64,000 bases of DNA from Mucilaginibacter phenanthrenivorans (lineage in GTDB: Bacteria > Bacteroidota > Bacteroidia > Sphingobacteriales > Sphingobacteriaceae): positions 1-64,000 of the forward strand of contig NZ_JAHVAP010000004.1 of the NCBI RefSeq assembly GCF_024721155.1. Reading direction: 5' to 3'. The translations under genes and the position numbers were made by a program. This document shows positions 16,150 to 24,725 of the stretch, in pieces. The stretch's first letter is position 1. Every line of letters starts with the position of its first letter. Under the pieces are notes generated by a model. That model searched no databases and had not been told where the DNA came from. It was given only the letters and a program-made list of their open reading frames with translations.

Positions 16150-17766
16150 ATGAGTTTAACTATTAAAGTTCCGCCGGTTGGCGAATCGATTACCGAGGTA
16201 ACCCTGTCAAGCTGGCTAAAAAAAGACGGCGATGCGGTTAAAATGGACGAAGTAATTGCCGAATTAGAATCAGACAAAGCAACTTTTGAGCTTACTGCCG
16301 AAAAAGCGGGTATCTTAACAACCGTTGCTAAGGAAGGTGATACTTTACCTATTGGTGCCATTGTAGCCAGTATTGAAGAAGGCGGCGCTGCGGCACCTGC
16401 AGAAGTTGCTCCGGCAGCACAACCGCAGCCTGAAGTTGTGGCAAATGCTCCTGCACCTGCTCCCGTTGAAGCAGCACCGGTTAATGCTGCTCCTGCTCCG
16501 GCAGCAGGCGGATCATTACAAGTTAAAGTTCCAACCGTTGGTGAATCAATAACCGAAGTAACGTTATCACGCTGGATTAAAAAAGACGGTGATGCTGTTG
16601 CTATGGATGAAGCTATTGCAGAACTTGAATCAGACAAAGCAACTTTTGAACTTACTGCTGAAAAAGCAGGAACATTAAAAACCATAGCTAAAGAAGGCGA
16701 CGTATTGCCAATTGGCGCTGTTGTTTGCACCATCGAAGGTGCAGGCGTTGCCGCTCCTGCCGCTAAGTCTGCTGAGGCATCTCCTGCTGCTACAACAGTT
16801 ACACAAGCTACCAATGGCAAAGCTATAACTTACGCTTCTGGTACGCCATCACCGGCTGCTGCCAAGATCCTTGCCGAAAAAGGCGTGGACACAAGCAGTG
16901 TTAGTGGTACTGGTGTTGCCGGCCGCATAACTAAAGAAGATGCTTTAGCTGCTCAGCTAATTTCGGAAAACCCGCAAGCACCTAAGGCATTGTCGGGTGC
17001 CGTTCCACCGCCGACAAAACCTGCTGGTGCTCCGGCACCCAAGGCCGAACCGGTTGCTGCTGGTGCGCGGTCTGATCGTCGTGAAAAGATGTCGTCGCTG
17101 CGTAAAACTGTTGCGAAGAGGTTGGTTGCCGTTAAAAATGAAACTGCGATGCTGACTACCTTTAACGAGGTTGACATGTCGCCGATAATGGAAATCCGCA
17201 GTAAATACAAAGATAAATTTAAAGAGAAGCACGGTGTTGGCCTTGGCTTTATGTCGTTCTTTACCAAAGCAGTTTGCGAGGCATTGAAGGACTGGCCGGC
17301 TGTTGGCGCACGCATAGAAGGTGAAGAAGTTGTGTACAGCAATTTTGCCGATATCTCTATTGCGGTATCTGCTCCGAAAGGATTGGTGGTTCCCGTTATC
17401 CGCAACGCTGAAAGCATGAGCCTGGCTGAGATTGAAAAAGCTGTAGCTGCACTGGCTGTTAAGGCCCGCGAAAATAAGCTGACTTTAGAAGAAATGACCG
17501 GCGGTACCTTTACAATAACCAATGGCGGCGTATTCGGTTCCATGATGTCGACACCGATATTGAATTCGCCGCAATCTGCTATATTGGGTATGCATAATAT
17601 TATCGAGCGCCCGGTTGCTGTGAACGGACAGGTGGTTATCCGTCCGATGATGTACTTAGCGTTATCATATGATCACCGCATCATCGATGGCCGCGAATCA
17701 GTAAGCTTCCTGGTAAGGGTAAAACAATTGCTGGAAGATCCTGCGAGGTTGTTGCTGGGGGTTTAA
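16150..17766 (+). CDS. sucB: Dihydrolipoyl succinyltransferase (E2 of 2-oxoglutarate dehydrogenase) with two lipoyl domains
   Basis: This 538-residue E2 transfers the succinyl group to CoA. It has two tandem lipoyl domains (about residues 2-76 and 122-197). Each carries the lipoylated Lys in ESDKATF (Lys43 and Lys163), and the domains are joined by an Ala/Pro-rich flexible linker. A peripheral subunit-binding domain follows (about 225-265, [16 protein letters not shown]), then the catalytic domain from about 300, with [10 protein letters not shown] containing the HxxxDG active site. Family members usually have one lipoyl domain and about 400-420 residues, so this is a duplicated form. The two lipoyl domains are very similar, indicating a fairly recent duplication. 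A strong terminator follows. Confidence 0.95.
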   Translation: MSLTIKVPPVGESITEVTLSSWLKKDGDAVKMDEVIAELESDKATFELTAEKAGILTTVAKEGDTLPIGAIVASIEEGGAAAPAEVAPAAQPQPEVVANAPAPAPVEAAPVNAAPAPAAGGSLQVKVPTVGESITEVTLSRWIKKDGDAVAMDEAIAELESDKATFELTAEKAGTLKTIAKEGDVLPIGAVVCTIEGAGVAAPAAKSAEASPAATTVTQATNGKAITYASGTPSPAAAKILAEKGVDTSSVSGTGVAGRITKEDALAAQLISENPQAPKALSGAVPPPTKPAGAPAPKAEPVAAGARSDRREKMSSLRKTVAKRLVAVKNETAMLTTFNEVDMSPIMEIRSKYKDKFKEKHGVGLGFMSFFTKAVCEALKDWPAVGARIEGEEVVYSNFADISIAVSAPKGLVVPVIRNAESMSLAEIEKAVAALAVKARENKLTLEEMTGGTFTITNGGVFGSMMSTPILNSPQSAILGMHNIIERPVAVNGQVVIRPMMYLALSYDHRIIDGRESVSFLVRVKQLLEDPARLLLGV

Positions 17767-17787
17767 GACCCATATGCATAAAATATT

Positions 17788-17820
17788 GAAACCCGGTTTA
17801 TTGCCGGGTTTTTTGTTTTT
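17788..17820 (+). terminator. Intrinsic terminator of the sucA-sucB unit
   Basis: AACCCGG (17790-17796) pairs with CCGGGTT (17804-17810) around a seven-base loop, followed by a run of T (TTTTGTTTTT). This is a classical rho-independent terminator. Confidence 0.88.
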
Positions 17821-17822
17821 AA

Positions 17823-17902
17823 CCTAAGATTTTTAAGATTGATAGGATTTTAGGAGAGTCTGGCTTCAATCTTTAAATCCTTCCTATCCTGCAAATCTTA
17901 GT
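17823..17902. repeat. Palindromic intergenic repeat, 'CTAAGATTT' family
   Basis: CTAAGATTTTTAAGATTG (left) and the inverse ...CAAATCTTAG (right) enclose a central segment, with ATAGGATTT and its inverse AAATCCT inside. It sits directly after the sucB terminator. Sequences of this kind are dispersed in many Bacteroidota genomes to my knowledge. Confidence 0.65.
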
Positions 17903-17942
17903 TTTATTATACCTTTACGGCTTCAATTCACGTGAATAAATA

Positions 17943-19661
17943 ATGCCCGGAATTATTCAAAGTAAGCCCATCCAATCAAACAAGATCATCTGGTATTTCC
18001 TGCTGGCCTGGACAGTGCTTAACGTTATCCAGGCATCAACATTAGAACTGCAGGGCGACGAAGCCTATTACTGGATGTATTCCCGCTACCTGGACTGGGG
18101 CTATTTTGATCACCCGCCAATGGTGGCCCTGTTTAACCGCATCGGCGACAGTATTATGCATAATGAGCTTGGCTTGCGGCTGCTTACCGTGCTGGCTAGT
18201 TCTGCATCCATCTACTTGCTGTGGCTCATCCTGAAAAAATACGCGGTTGATGCCATGGCATTTGTGTTGATCGTTCCCGGCCTGTTTATTTTTCATATTT
18301 ACGGGTTTACGACTACGCCCGACGCGCCGCTTTTCTTTTTTACCGTACTTTTCTATTTCCTGTACCAGCAGTATATCGAGAAAGACAAATGGGTATTGGC
18401 TGTCCTATTGGGGATAACCGTTGCCTGCTTGTTATACAGTAAGTACAATGGAATTTTGGTGGTAGGCTTTACCCTGTTGGCTAATCTCAAATTATTAAAG
18501 CGCGGAAGCTTTTGGGCGATTGTTTTAATAGCAGTGGGCTTATACATCCCGCATATCATCTGGCAGGCCAATCACGATTATCCGTCTATAAATTACCATT
18601 TGTTTGAACGATCTGCAGATACTTACAGTGTTATAAACAGTTTCTCCTATATTCCCGGTCAGCTTTTAATGGCTGGTCCGCTTATTGGCTGGTTCCTGTT
18701 TTACAAGGCTTTTACGGTGAAGGTAAAGGACGCTTTTATCCGCTGTTTGCTGGTAAATTGTATAGGTACGTTTATCTTCTTCTGGCTCAGCAGTGCAAAA
18801 GGGGAGGTGCAGCCGCAATGGGCTTTCATTCTGTTTGCGCCGTTGATCGTTCTTACACTTATCCATTTTAAACAACAGGGTGGCTGGCCCAAATGGCTGC
18901 TACCATTGGCAATTGTGAATGTGAGCATCATTATTATTGTGCGTGTGATCGTTATCGGCGGCTTCGGCTTCGCCCAAACTTACGGGCACTTAAAAAGCTA
19001 CTATGGTTTTAAGGATTGGACACATACCGTTCAGCAAAAAGCCAGCGGACATTATGTGGTGATGAGCGATGGCTTCCAGAATCCATCAAAATATAATTAC
19101 TACACCAATAGCCTTACTTGTTTTGCTTATGATACCCGCTACTATCGCCTTACTCAATTTGACATCTGGCCGATGGAAGACAGCATTCAGCGTAAGCGGG
19201 TATATTATTTAACCACATACCCAATAAAAGGCGTTACCACTGATTCTATAAAGATGTTAGCCGGCACCTGGTATTGTAACTGGGTTGATGATGTTCGTAC
19301 CTATCAAAAATTGGTGTTTGAAACCGATTCGCTGAAAATTACCACCACGCCAGGTGTAGTTACTAATTTTGATCTTAAGCTGACCAATCCTTACAAGCAC
19401 CCCATAACATTTAGGGATTCCGGCTACCTGCATCCTGTTAAGCTGGAATATTGTTTCTTTAAGGGTGATGTGTTAACAGAAGTTAAAGAAGCAACGGACA
19501 CTTACAAAAAAATAACTTTACAACCGGGTGAAAGTACCCATTATACTTTTCCCGTAACTTCGCCGAAAGAAAAGGGCATATACAACCTGGTGTTTTCTTT
19601 GCGAACAGACCCGTTTTATGGCAGTAAAAACAGCAGGGTAATAAAAATAACCGTTAAATAA
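17943..19661 (+). CDS. Glycosyltransferase family 39-type membrane protein (ArnT/PMT-like)
   Basis: This 572-residue protein is a GT-C fold enzyme. A first membrane helix (IIWYFLLAWTVLNVI) is followed by LELQGDEAYYWMYSRYLDWGYFDHPPM, which holds the acidic DEAYYW motif of lipid-linked sugar transferases. About ten further hydrophobic segments run to about residue 360. The last 200 residues form a soluble beta-rich domain, probably periplasmic. It should move a sugar from a polyprenyl-phosphate carrier to a protein or lipid outside the cytoplasmic membrane. A gene for a barrel-like exported protein follows after 11 bases and is probably co-transcribed. The acceptor is unknown. Confidence 0.85.
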   Translation: MPGIIQSKPIQSNKIIWYFLLAWTVLNVIQASTLELQGDEAYYWMYSRYLDWGYFDHPPMVALFNRIGDSIMHNELGLRLLTVLASSASIYLLWLILKKYAVDAMAFVLIVPGLFIFHIYGFTTTPDAPLFFFTVLFYFLYQQYIEKDKWVLAVLLGITVACLLYSKYNGILVVGFTLLANLKLLKRGSFWAIVLIAVGLYIPHIIWQANHDYPSINYHLFERSADTYSVINSFSYIPGQLLMAGPLIGWFLFYKAFTVKVKDAFIRCLLVNCIGTFIFFWLSSAKGEVQPQWAFILFAPLIVLTLIHFKQQGGWPKWLLPLAIVNVSIIIIVRVIVIGGFGFAQTYGHLKSYYGFKDWTHTVQQKASGHYVVMSDGFQNPSKYNYYTNSLTCFAYDTRYYRLTQFDIWPMEDSIQRKRVYYLTTYPIKGVTTDSIKMLAGTWYCNWVDDVRTYQKLVFETDSLKITTTPGVVTNFDLKLTNPYKHPITFRDSGYLHPVKLEYCFFKGDVLTEVKEATDTYKKITLQPGESTHYTFPVTSPKEKGIYNLVFSLRTDPFYGSKNSRVIKITVK

Positions 19662-19672
19662 CCCCTATATCC

Positions 19673-20701
19673 ATGATAAAAAAATTCTACCTCATTATTC
19701 TACTTTCGTTGATAACCGGCACCGCTGCTCTTGCACAGGAAAGCCTCGACATCCATTTTAACGGGATGGGTTTCCTGGATAATCGGGAGTACAAGGATTT
19801 TGTGGCCCGTTCCCGCACCTATTCCGGCACCCGAATTGCGCTTGATCTTGGGCTTAACCTTGATAGCTTGAACCATTTTATCGTTGGGATCAATGGCATC
19901 CATGAGTTTGGGGCGCAGCCTTATTTTTTAAAGGTTAACCCGGTTGCTTATTATAAATACGAAAGTAAGAACTGGCTTTTTAATGCAGGTGAATTTCCGC
20001 GCGAAGGTCTTTTAGACAATTATCCACGCGCAATGCTGAACGATACCCTCCGTTATTACCGCCCAAATGTGGAAGGGTTGCTGGCAAAATACCATAACGC
20101 ACATTTTACAGAAACCGGCTGGATTGATTGGGTTAGCCGCCAAACGGTTACCGACCGTGAGCAATTCCTGTTTGGGTTTGAGGGTAAATGGAAGCCGTCA
20201 TTAACCGGGCCTTTTTATATTTCGCATTATGTGTTGATGATGCACGATGCCGGCGCCGAAGTGCTTTTACCGAACGACCATATTGGTGACGACGGGGCAG
20301 CACAGGTTAGGCTCGGCCTGGATTTTAGCCACAAACAAACCACTTTTGATTCACTTTCTTTTGAAGCCGGCGCAATGGGCTCATTTCAACGGAGACGCGG
20401 ACTAACAGGTGCAAAAACGCCGGTAGGGTTTGTGGCCAGCGCTTATTTAAGCTACCATCGGTTTGCGGCCTTCGATGAGTTTTATGATGGGCAAGGATCT
20501 GAAATTACCTATGGAGATGCCTTTTATGAGAAGAAGTTTTATAACCGTTTGGATTTGATGTTTACGCCGTTCCTATTCAATCATATCAAAGGGCAATTCA
20601 TATTCAGTATCCATCGCACGCCAGGCTTTACCAGTAACCAAGAAGCATTCAGGATAACTTATGATTTGGGGAGAAAGGTGCTTGCGAGGTTTAAGGATTA
20701 A
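19673..20701 (+). CDS. Exported protein of unknown function, probably outer-membrane beta-barrel
   Basis: This 342-residue protein has a signal peptide (MIKKFYLIILLSLITGTAALAQ). The mature part alternates polar and hydrophobic residues in about 10-residue strands ending in aromatics (for example GTRIALDLGLNL, NPVAYYKYESKNWLFNAG, GQFIFSIH, AFRITYDLGRKVLARF), as in outer-membrane barrels. I cannot assign a family. It follows a GT39-type transferase by 11 bases, suggesting a joint envelope function such as a glycan-modified porin, but this is inference. There is no terminator between them; a palindromic repeat lies downstream. Confidence 0.7.
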   Translation: MIKKFYLIILLSLITGTAALAQESLDIHFNGMGFLDNREYKDFVARSRTYSGTRIALDLGLNLDSLNHFIVGINGIHEFGAQPYFLKVNPVAYYKYESKNWLFNAGEFPREGLLDNYPRAMLNDTLRYYRPNVEGLLAKYHNAHFTETGWIDWVSRQTVTDREQFLFGFEGKWKPSLTGPFYISHYVLMMHDAGAEVLLPNDHIGDDGAAQVRLGLDFSHKQTTFDSLSFEAGAMGSFQRRRGLTGAKTPVGFVASAYLSYHRFAAFDEFYDGQGSEITYGDAFYEKKFYNRLDLMFTPFLFNHIKGQFIFSIHRTPGFTSNQEAFRITYDLGRKVLARFKD

Positions 20702-20710
20702 TTAAAATAT

Positions 20711-20832
20711 GTCATTGCGAGAAGCGCAGCGACGAAGCAACCTCGTAGTTGTACAGAGCGAATAGAACGATGTACAATCTTTAGTCGGGAATAGCATGGC
20801 TACGAGGTTGCCACGCTATCGCTCGCAATGAC
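20711..20832. repeat. Palindromic intergenic repeat, 'GTCATTGCGAG' family, copy 1
   Basis: The element starts GTCATTGCGAG, runs through GCAACCTCGTAG, and returns through CTACGAGGTTGCCACGC to CTCGCAATGAC, so its outer arms are inverted copies. A second copy lies at 55571-55660. It separates convergent genes here and may serve as a bidirectional transcript-end structure. Confidence 0.85.
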
Positions 20833-20848
20833 AAAATTGATTATAAAG

Positions 20849-21790
20849 TTAGAGTGCCGATCCCTGCACAACCCCCTTCGACAAGATCCTTTGATCAATA
20901 TAATACTGGATCTCGGATTTTTTTAAGCCCCAGTTTGGAGCAATTAGCAACTCACGGTCGCTAAGGCCAAAGAGGCGCTGGATCACGATATCCGGGCGGA
21001 CGCGGGGCAGCAGCTCACAAAGGAAATCTGCATACTCGTCAATGCTGAAAACCTTAAAGGGCTCACGTTTATATTTTACGCCCATTACCGAACCTTCTAC
21101 AATATGCAGGTGGTGGAATTTTACAAATTTTATCTGCGGGAAACGGTTGATTTCATCCGCATAACGCAGCATCATCTCATGCGTTTCCCACGGAAAACCG
21201 AATATGGTATGCACACAAATATCCAGTTTGCTATTCTCTACCAGTTTTAGTGCTTTTACCAGTTCTTCGTGGTTACAGCCGCGGTTGATCTGTGCAAGGG
21301 TTTCGTCATAAATAGATTCCATACCCATTTCAAGGTCGACGTCGAAACGATCGGTATAGCTTTCCAGCAGGGCTATTTTTTCAGCGTCGATACAATCGGG
21401 GCGGGTTCCTACAGAAAGGCCCACAATATCCTCGGTGCCATAGCTCAACGCCTCATCATACATCATTTTTAAATAATGTGCCGGGGCGTAGGTATTTGTA
21501 TTGGGCTGAAAATAGATGATGAATTTATCGGCCTTATTGCCGGTACGTGCACGCTCCATCCCCTGGATCACCTGCTCACGTACGGTAGGCGCATTGCGTG
21601 ATACTGATGGCGTAAACGAATCAACATTACAATAGGTACAGCCGCCATAGCCTTTTGAGCCATCGCGGTTGGGGCAGGTAAAGCCGCCGTCAACAATCAC
21701 CTTAAACACCCTATGTCCCTTGTACTTTTCCTTAAGCCAGGGGCCGTAGTTGTTATATCCCTTTTCCCAAACTGCTGCTGTTGCTTCCAC
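20849..21790 (-). CDS. TIGR01212-family radical SAM protein (YhcC-like)
   Basis: This 313-residue protein begins with a segment typical of the family (YNNYGPWLKEKYKGHRVFKV). Cysteines 39, 51 and 54 in CPNRDGSKGYGGCTYC form the iron-sulfur-binding motif, with a longer first spacing than the usual CxxxCxxC. Other family marks are FQPNTNTYAP, GLSVGTRPDC, LEMGMESIYDETL, DICVHTIFGFPWET and KFHHLHIVEGSVM. It should cleave S-adenosylmethionine for an unknown cytoplasmic modification. The start codon is GTG (complement of 21788-21790). It is transcribed away from the TPR gene across a 204-base region. Confidence 0.88.
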   Translation of the reverse strand: MEATAAVWEKGYNNYGPWLKEKYKGHRVFKVIVDGGFTCPNRDGSKGYGGCTYCNVDSFTPSVSRNAPTVREQVIQGMERARTGNKADKFIIYFQPNTNTYAPAHYLKMMYDEALSYGTEDIVGLSVGTRPDCIDAEKIALLESYTDRFDVDLEMGMESIYDETLAQINRGCNHEELVKALKLVENSKLDICVHTIFGFPWETHEMMLRYADEINRFPQIKFVKFHHLHIVEGSVMGVKYKREPFKVFSIDEYADFLCELLPRVRPDIVIQRLFGLSDRELLIAPNWGLKKSEIQYYIDQRILSKGVVQGSAL

Positions 21791-21921
21791 CGATTATTAT
21801 TGAATGACTGTGCTGATTATTAAAAATGATTTCACCGATTCTAAAGTGATTTCATTGATTTGGTGGCAAAGATACGGTTTTGAGGCTGAATGTTAAGCGC
21901 ATGGACAAAGCTGCCTGCCTG

Positions 21922-21956
21922 TTGGATTTTAATTTGACGGAAAAAAATTATATTTG
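21922..21956 (+). promoter_or_regulatory. Promoter of the TPR gene
   Basis: TATATTTG at 21949-21956 matches TAnnTTTG exactly, with TTG at 21922-21924 (24-base spacer, slightly long). The start codon is at 21995, giving a leader of about 30 bases. Confidence 0.55.
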
Positions 21957-21994
21957 GGAGAGCGTAGCTAACCCTAACCTTACGCGTTTAAACT

Positions 21995-24028
21995 ATGAGG
22001 ATTGCATTATTGAGCTGCGTGCTGTTGTTGCCGTTGTTAACGCTTGGCCAAACAAGCGATATGTATATGGATAAGGCTGTTGAGCTTTTTAATAAAAATG
22101 ACTATCCGGGAGCATGGGATTACTTTACGAAGGAAATCGAACTAAACCCACAGAATGTCATGGCATTTAATTACCGGGGAGTTATAAAAACAAAGAACGG
22201 AGATTATAAAGGCGCAATTGAAGACTATTCAAAGGAAATAGCAATAAGCCCCGGAAATGCCTTTATTGGTTATACTAACCGGGCCTATGTAAAGAATGTA
22301 GTGAATGATTACAAAGGAGCACTCGAAGATTGTGATAAAGCAATCGCAATAAACCCCAAATATGGACTTGCTTATAACAACAGGGGGAACGCAAAGAACT
22401 ACCTCGGCGACTACAAAGGCGCATTAGCCGATTTAGATAAGGCAATCGAATTGGATCCAAAACTGGAGTCGGCTTATAACGATCGCGGAAGCGCGAAGAA
22501 TGGCGTCGGCGATTACAAAGGCGCTCTTGCTGATCTTAATAGAGCTATAGAACTAAATGGCCAACTACCGGAAGCCTATTTTAACAGGGGTATTTCAAAC
22601 ACCAGCCTTGACAATGATCAAAATGCTATTTCAGATTTTGATAAGGCGGCTACACTGAATCCCAAATTTACTGCGGTGTATGTGCTTAGAGGACTGACGC
22701 GGACGAAATTAAAGGATTATGATGCTGCCGAAACTGATTACAAATTGGCGCAGGCGATTGACCCCAAGTTTCCGGGCATCTACTATGGCCGGGGTGTAAT
22801 GAAACTGGGTAAGGAGGACTATGTAGGGGCCGTTGATGATCTTAACCACGCAATCTTATTAAACCCGCGGTATTCCGAGGCTTATTATGACAGGGCTGAG
22901 ATAAAATGGCTGCAAAGTAACTACGACGATGCGATTGCCGACTTTACAACCGCAATCAAAATAAACCCAAATTACGCGGCGGCTTATAATGACAGGGGAG
23001 GTGTGAAAAATGCGTTAAAAGACTATAAAGGTGCCCTTGCGGACTTCGACAGCGAAATAGCTGTAAGTCCCCAAAGTTTATTTGGATATAAAAACCGCGC
23101 CGAGGTAAAAGCTATGTTAGGTGATTATAAAGGTGCGGCTGCTGATTTGGATAAGGCGATAGAAATAAGCCCGCAAATGGCCGAGTTGTATAATATGCGG
23201 GGCCTTACTAAGGAAAGGCTAAAGGATTTTGCCGGTGCAAAGGAAGATTATAGCAGGGCACTGGCAATTGACCCGAAAAGTGTGCCTGCCCTTGCAAACA
23301 GGGCCTCATCAAAAAGTAATTTGCACGACCGCAATGGCAGCAGCGATGACTTTGGCAAGGCCATTGCATTAGATCCGCAAAACGCAGAAATCTATCTTAA
23401 TAAAGCAGAAAGCGAAGTTACACAGCAGGATTATGATAATGCAATAAAGGACTTTACCCAGGCAATCACCCTAAACCCTAAGTATGCGGTTGCTTATAAT
23501 GACAGGGGTAGAGTTAAGCTGATAATAAAGGATTATAGCGGTGCAAATGCAGATCTTAACCAGGCTATAACTTTAGAACCGGAGGACCCGTTAGCCTACA
23601 GTAACAGGGGGCAACTAAAAGCCGCAATGAGAGATTTAAAGGGAGCCTTGCAGGATTTTTCGCAGGCCATAGCCCTTGAACCGAATGAGCCTGGGTTTTA
23701 TTATTTCCGTGGAATTGTTTTGATGCAGTTACGGGATGTTAATTCGGCGATTGGTGATTTTAACAAGATAATAGCATTAAAGCCTGGTGATGCAACCGCT
23801 TACACACTTAGGGCCGCAATGAAAAAAGATTTGCGCGACTTTGCCGGGGCCCTTGCCGATTATAACATGGCCATAAAATTGAATACATCATTCCCTGAAG
23901 CTTATAATGAGCGGGCCAAAATAAAATTTCATTTGAACGACCGTAAAGGCGCTTGTGCTGATTGGAACAAGGCCAGCAGTTTAGGTGTTAGGGAAGCAAA
24001 TGACTTTTTGAAGTTGTATTGTAAATAA
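21995..24028 (+). CDS. Secreted protein made almost entirely of TPR repeats
   Basis: This 677-residue protein has a signal peptide (MRIALLSCVLLLPLLTLGQ) followed by about 19 tetratricopeptide repeats of 34 residues, close to the pattern AYxxRGxxKxxLxDYxGAxxDFxxAIxLxPxx. No other domain is seen. Repeats this regular form a long right-handed superhelix that binds proteins; in Bacteroidota such proteins are usually envelope scaffolds. Internal repeats are similar but not identical, so the array may vary in number between strains. It has its own promoter. Its partner is unknown. Confidence 0.88.
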   Translation: MRIALLSCVLLLPLLTLGQTSDMYMDKAVELFNKNDYPGAWDYFTKEIELNPQNVMAFNYRGVIKTKNGDYKGAIEDYSKEIAISPGNAFIGYTNRAYVKNVVNDYKGALEDCDKAIAINPKYGLAYNNRGNAKNYLGDYKGALADLDKAIELDPKLESAYNDRGSAKNGVGDYKGALADLNRAIELNGQLPEAYFNRGISNTSLDNDQNAISDFDKAATLNPKFTAVYVLRGLTRTKLKDYDAAETDYKLAQAIDPKFPGIYYGRGVMKLGKEDYVGAVDDLNHAILLNPRYSEAYYDRAEIKWLQSNYDDAIADFTTAIKINPNYAAAYNDRGGVKNALKDYKGALADFDSEIAVSPQSLFGYKNRAEVKAMLGDYKGAAADLDKAIEISPQMAELYNMRGLTKERLKDFAGAKEDYSRALAIDPKSVPALANRASSKSNLHDRNGSSDDFGKAIALDPQNAEIYLNKAESEVTQQDYDNAIKDFTQAITLNPKYAVAYNDRGRVKLIIKDYSGANADLNQAITLEPEDPLAYSNRGQLKAAMRDLKGALQDFSQAIALEPNEPGFYYFRGIVLMQLRDVNSAIGDFNKIIALKPGDATAYTLRAAMKKDLRDFAGALADYNMAIKLNTSFPEAYNERAKIKFHLNDRKGACADWNKASSLGVREANDFLKLYCK

Positions 24029-24101
24029 AAACCAATTTTTAAAACCATATCTCAATACCCCCGTTGTCCTTAATTCCCCCTTTACTTGTCCTCATCTCCC
24101 A

Positions 24102-24132
24102 TTGTAGGCGGAGACATTAATGGGTAGTTTTG
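24102..24132 (+). promoter_or_regulatory. Promoter of the VOC-family gene
   Basis: TTG at 24102-24104, a 20-base spacer, and TAGTTTTG at 24125-24132 match the Bacteroidota consensus at every defined position. The start codon is at 24156. Confidence 0.72.
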
Positions 24133-24155
24133 ATTAAATCAATTAACTCAAAATT

Positions 24156-24650
24156 ATGGCAACTACAACAGGAACATCCACACAGGGCATTACCCCGTTT
24201 TTATGGTTTAATGGCAATGTAGAGGAAGCTTTGAACTTTTATACTTCGGTTTTTGAAGATAGCAAAATAGCCAGTTCGCATCGCTTGCCGGCTGAAGTGC
24301 CGGGAAGAGGCGGCCAGATCATGACTGCTACAATTATTCTTAATGGCGTTGAGTTTATGTTATTGGACGGCGGACCGCAGTTTACTTTTACCCCTGCCAT
24401 CTCCTTTTTTGTGAAATGCGAAACGCAGGCAGAGGTTGACCACTATTGGGAAAAGCTATCCGAAGGTGGCCGGAAAGATCGTTGTGGCTGGCTTACCGAT
24501 AAGTACGGCATCTCCTGGCAGATAGTGCCGAATGCATTGGGACGGTTAATGTATAATTCCGATCCTGCAAAGGCGCGCAAAGTTATGGATGCCATGATGC
24601 AGATGAGCAAAATTGAAATTGCCGGACTGGAGGAAGCTTATAATAGTTAA
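24156..24650 (+). CDS. VOC-superfamily protein, PhnB-like
   Basis: This 164-residue protein has the PhnB/3-demethylubiquinone-methyltransferase-like version of the vicinal-oxygen-chelate fold. ITPFLWFNGNVEEALNFYTSVFEDSKI opens the first beta-alpha-beta unit, TATIILNGVEFMLLDGGPQFTFTPAISFFVKC joins the halves, and DRCGWLTDKYGISWQIVP closes the second. The conserved WLTDKYGISWQIVP block is characteristic. No full metal-binding set is evident, and many members have no known activity. It is cytoplasmic, has a strong promoter and is followed by icmF with its own promoter, so it is probably transcribed alone. The function is unknown. Confidence 0.83.
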   Translation: MATTTGTSTQGITPFLWFNGNVEEALNFYTSVFEDSKIASSHRLPAEVPGRGGQIMTATIILNGVEFMLLDGGPQFTFTPAISFFVKCETQAEVDHYWEKLSEGGRKDRCGWLTDKYGISWQIVPNALGRLMYNSDPAKARKVMDAMMQMSKIEIAGLEEAYNS

Positions 24651-24695
24651 GCTTTTTTATTATGCACGCATAGTTTTTTGATGCTTAATTTATGT

Positions 24696-24703
24696 TAATT
24701 TTG
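24696..24703 (+). promoter_or_regulatory. -7 element of the icmF promoter
   Basis: TAATTTTG matches TAnnTTTG exactly, 22 bases before the start codon at 24726. The upstream TTG at 24678-24680 leaves a spacer of only 15 bases, so the match is partial. Confidence 0.5.
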
Positions 24704-24725
24704 TTTCTTACTAATTATAGCCTGC

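Noticed and set aside
16098..16820. 240-codon minus-strand frame opposite sucB
   Set aside because: It lies entirely opposite the lipoyl and linker coding region; its Ala/Ser/Thr-rich composition is the mirror of the Ala/Pro-rich linker. No family resemblance.
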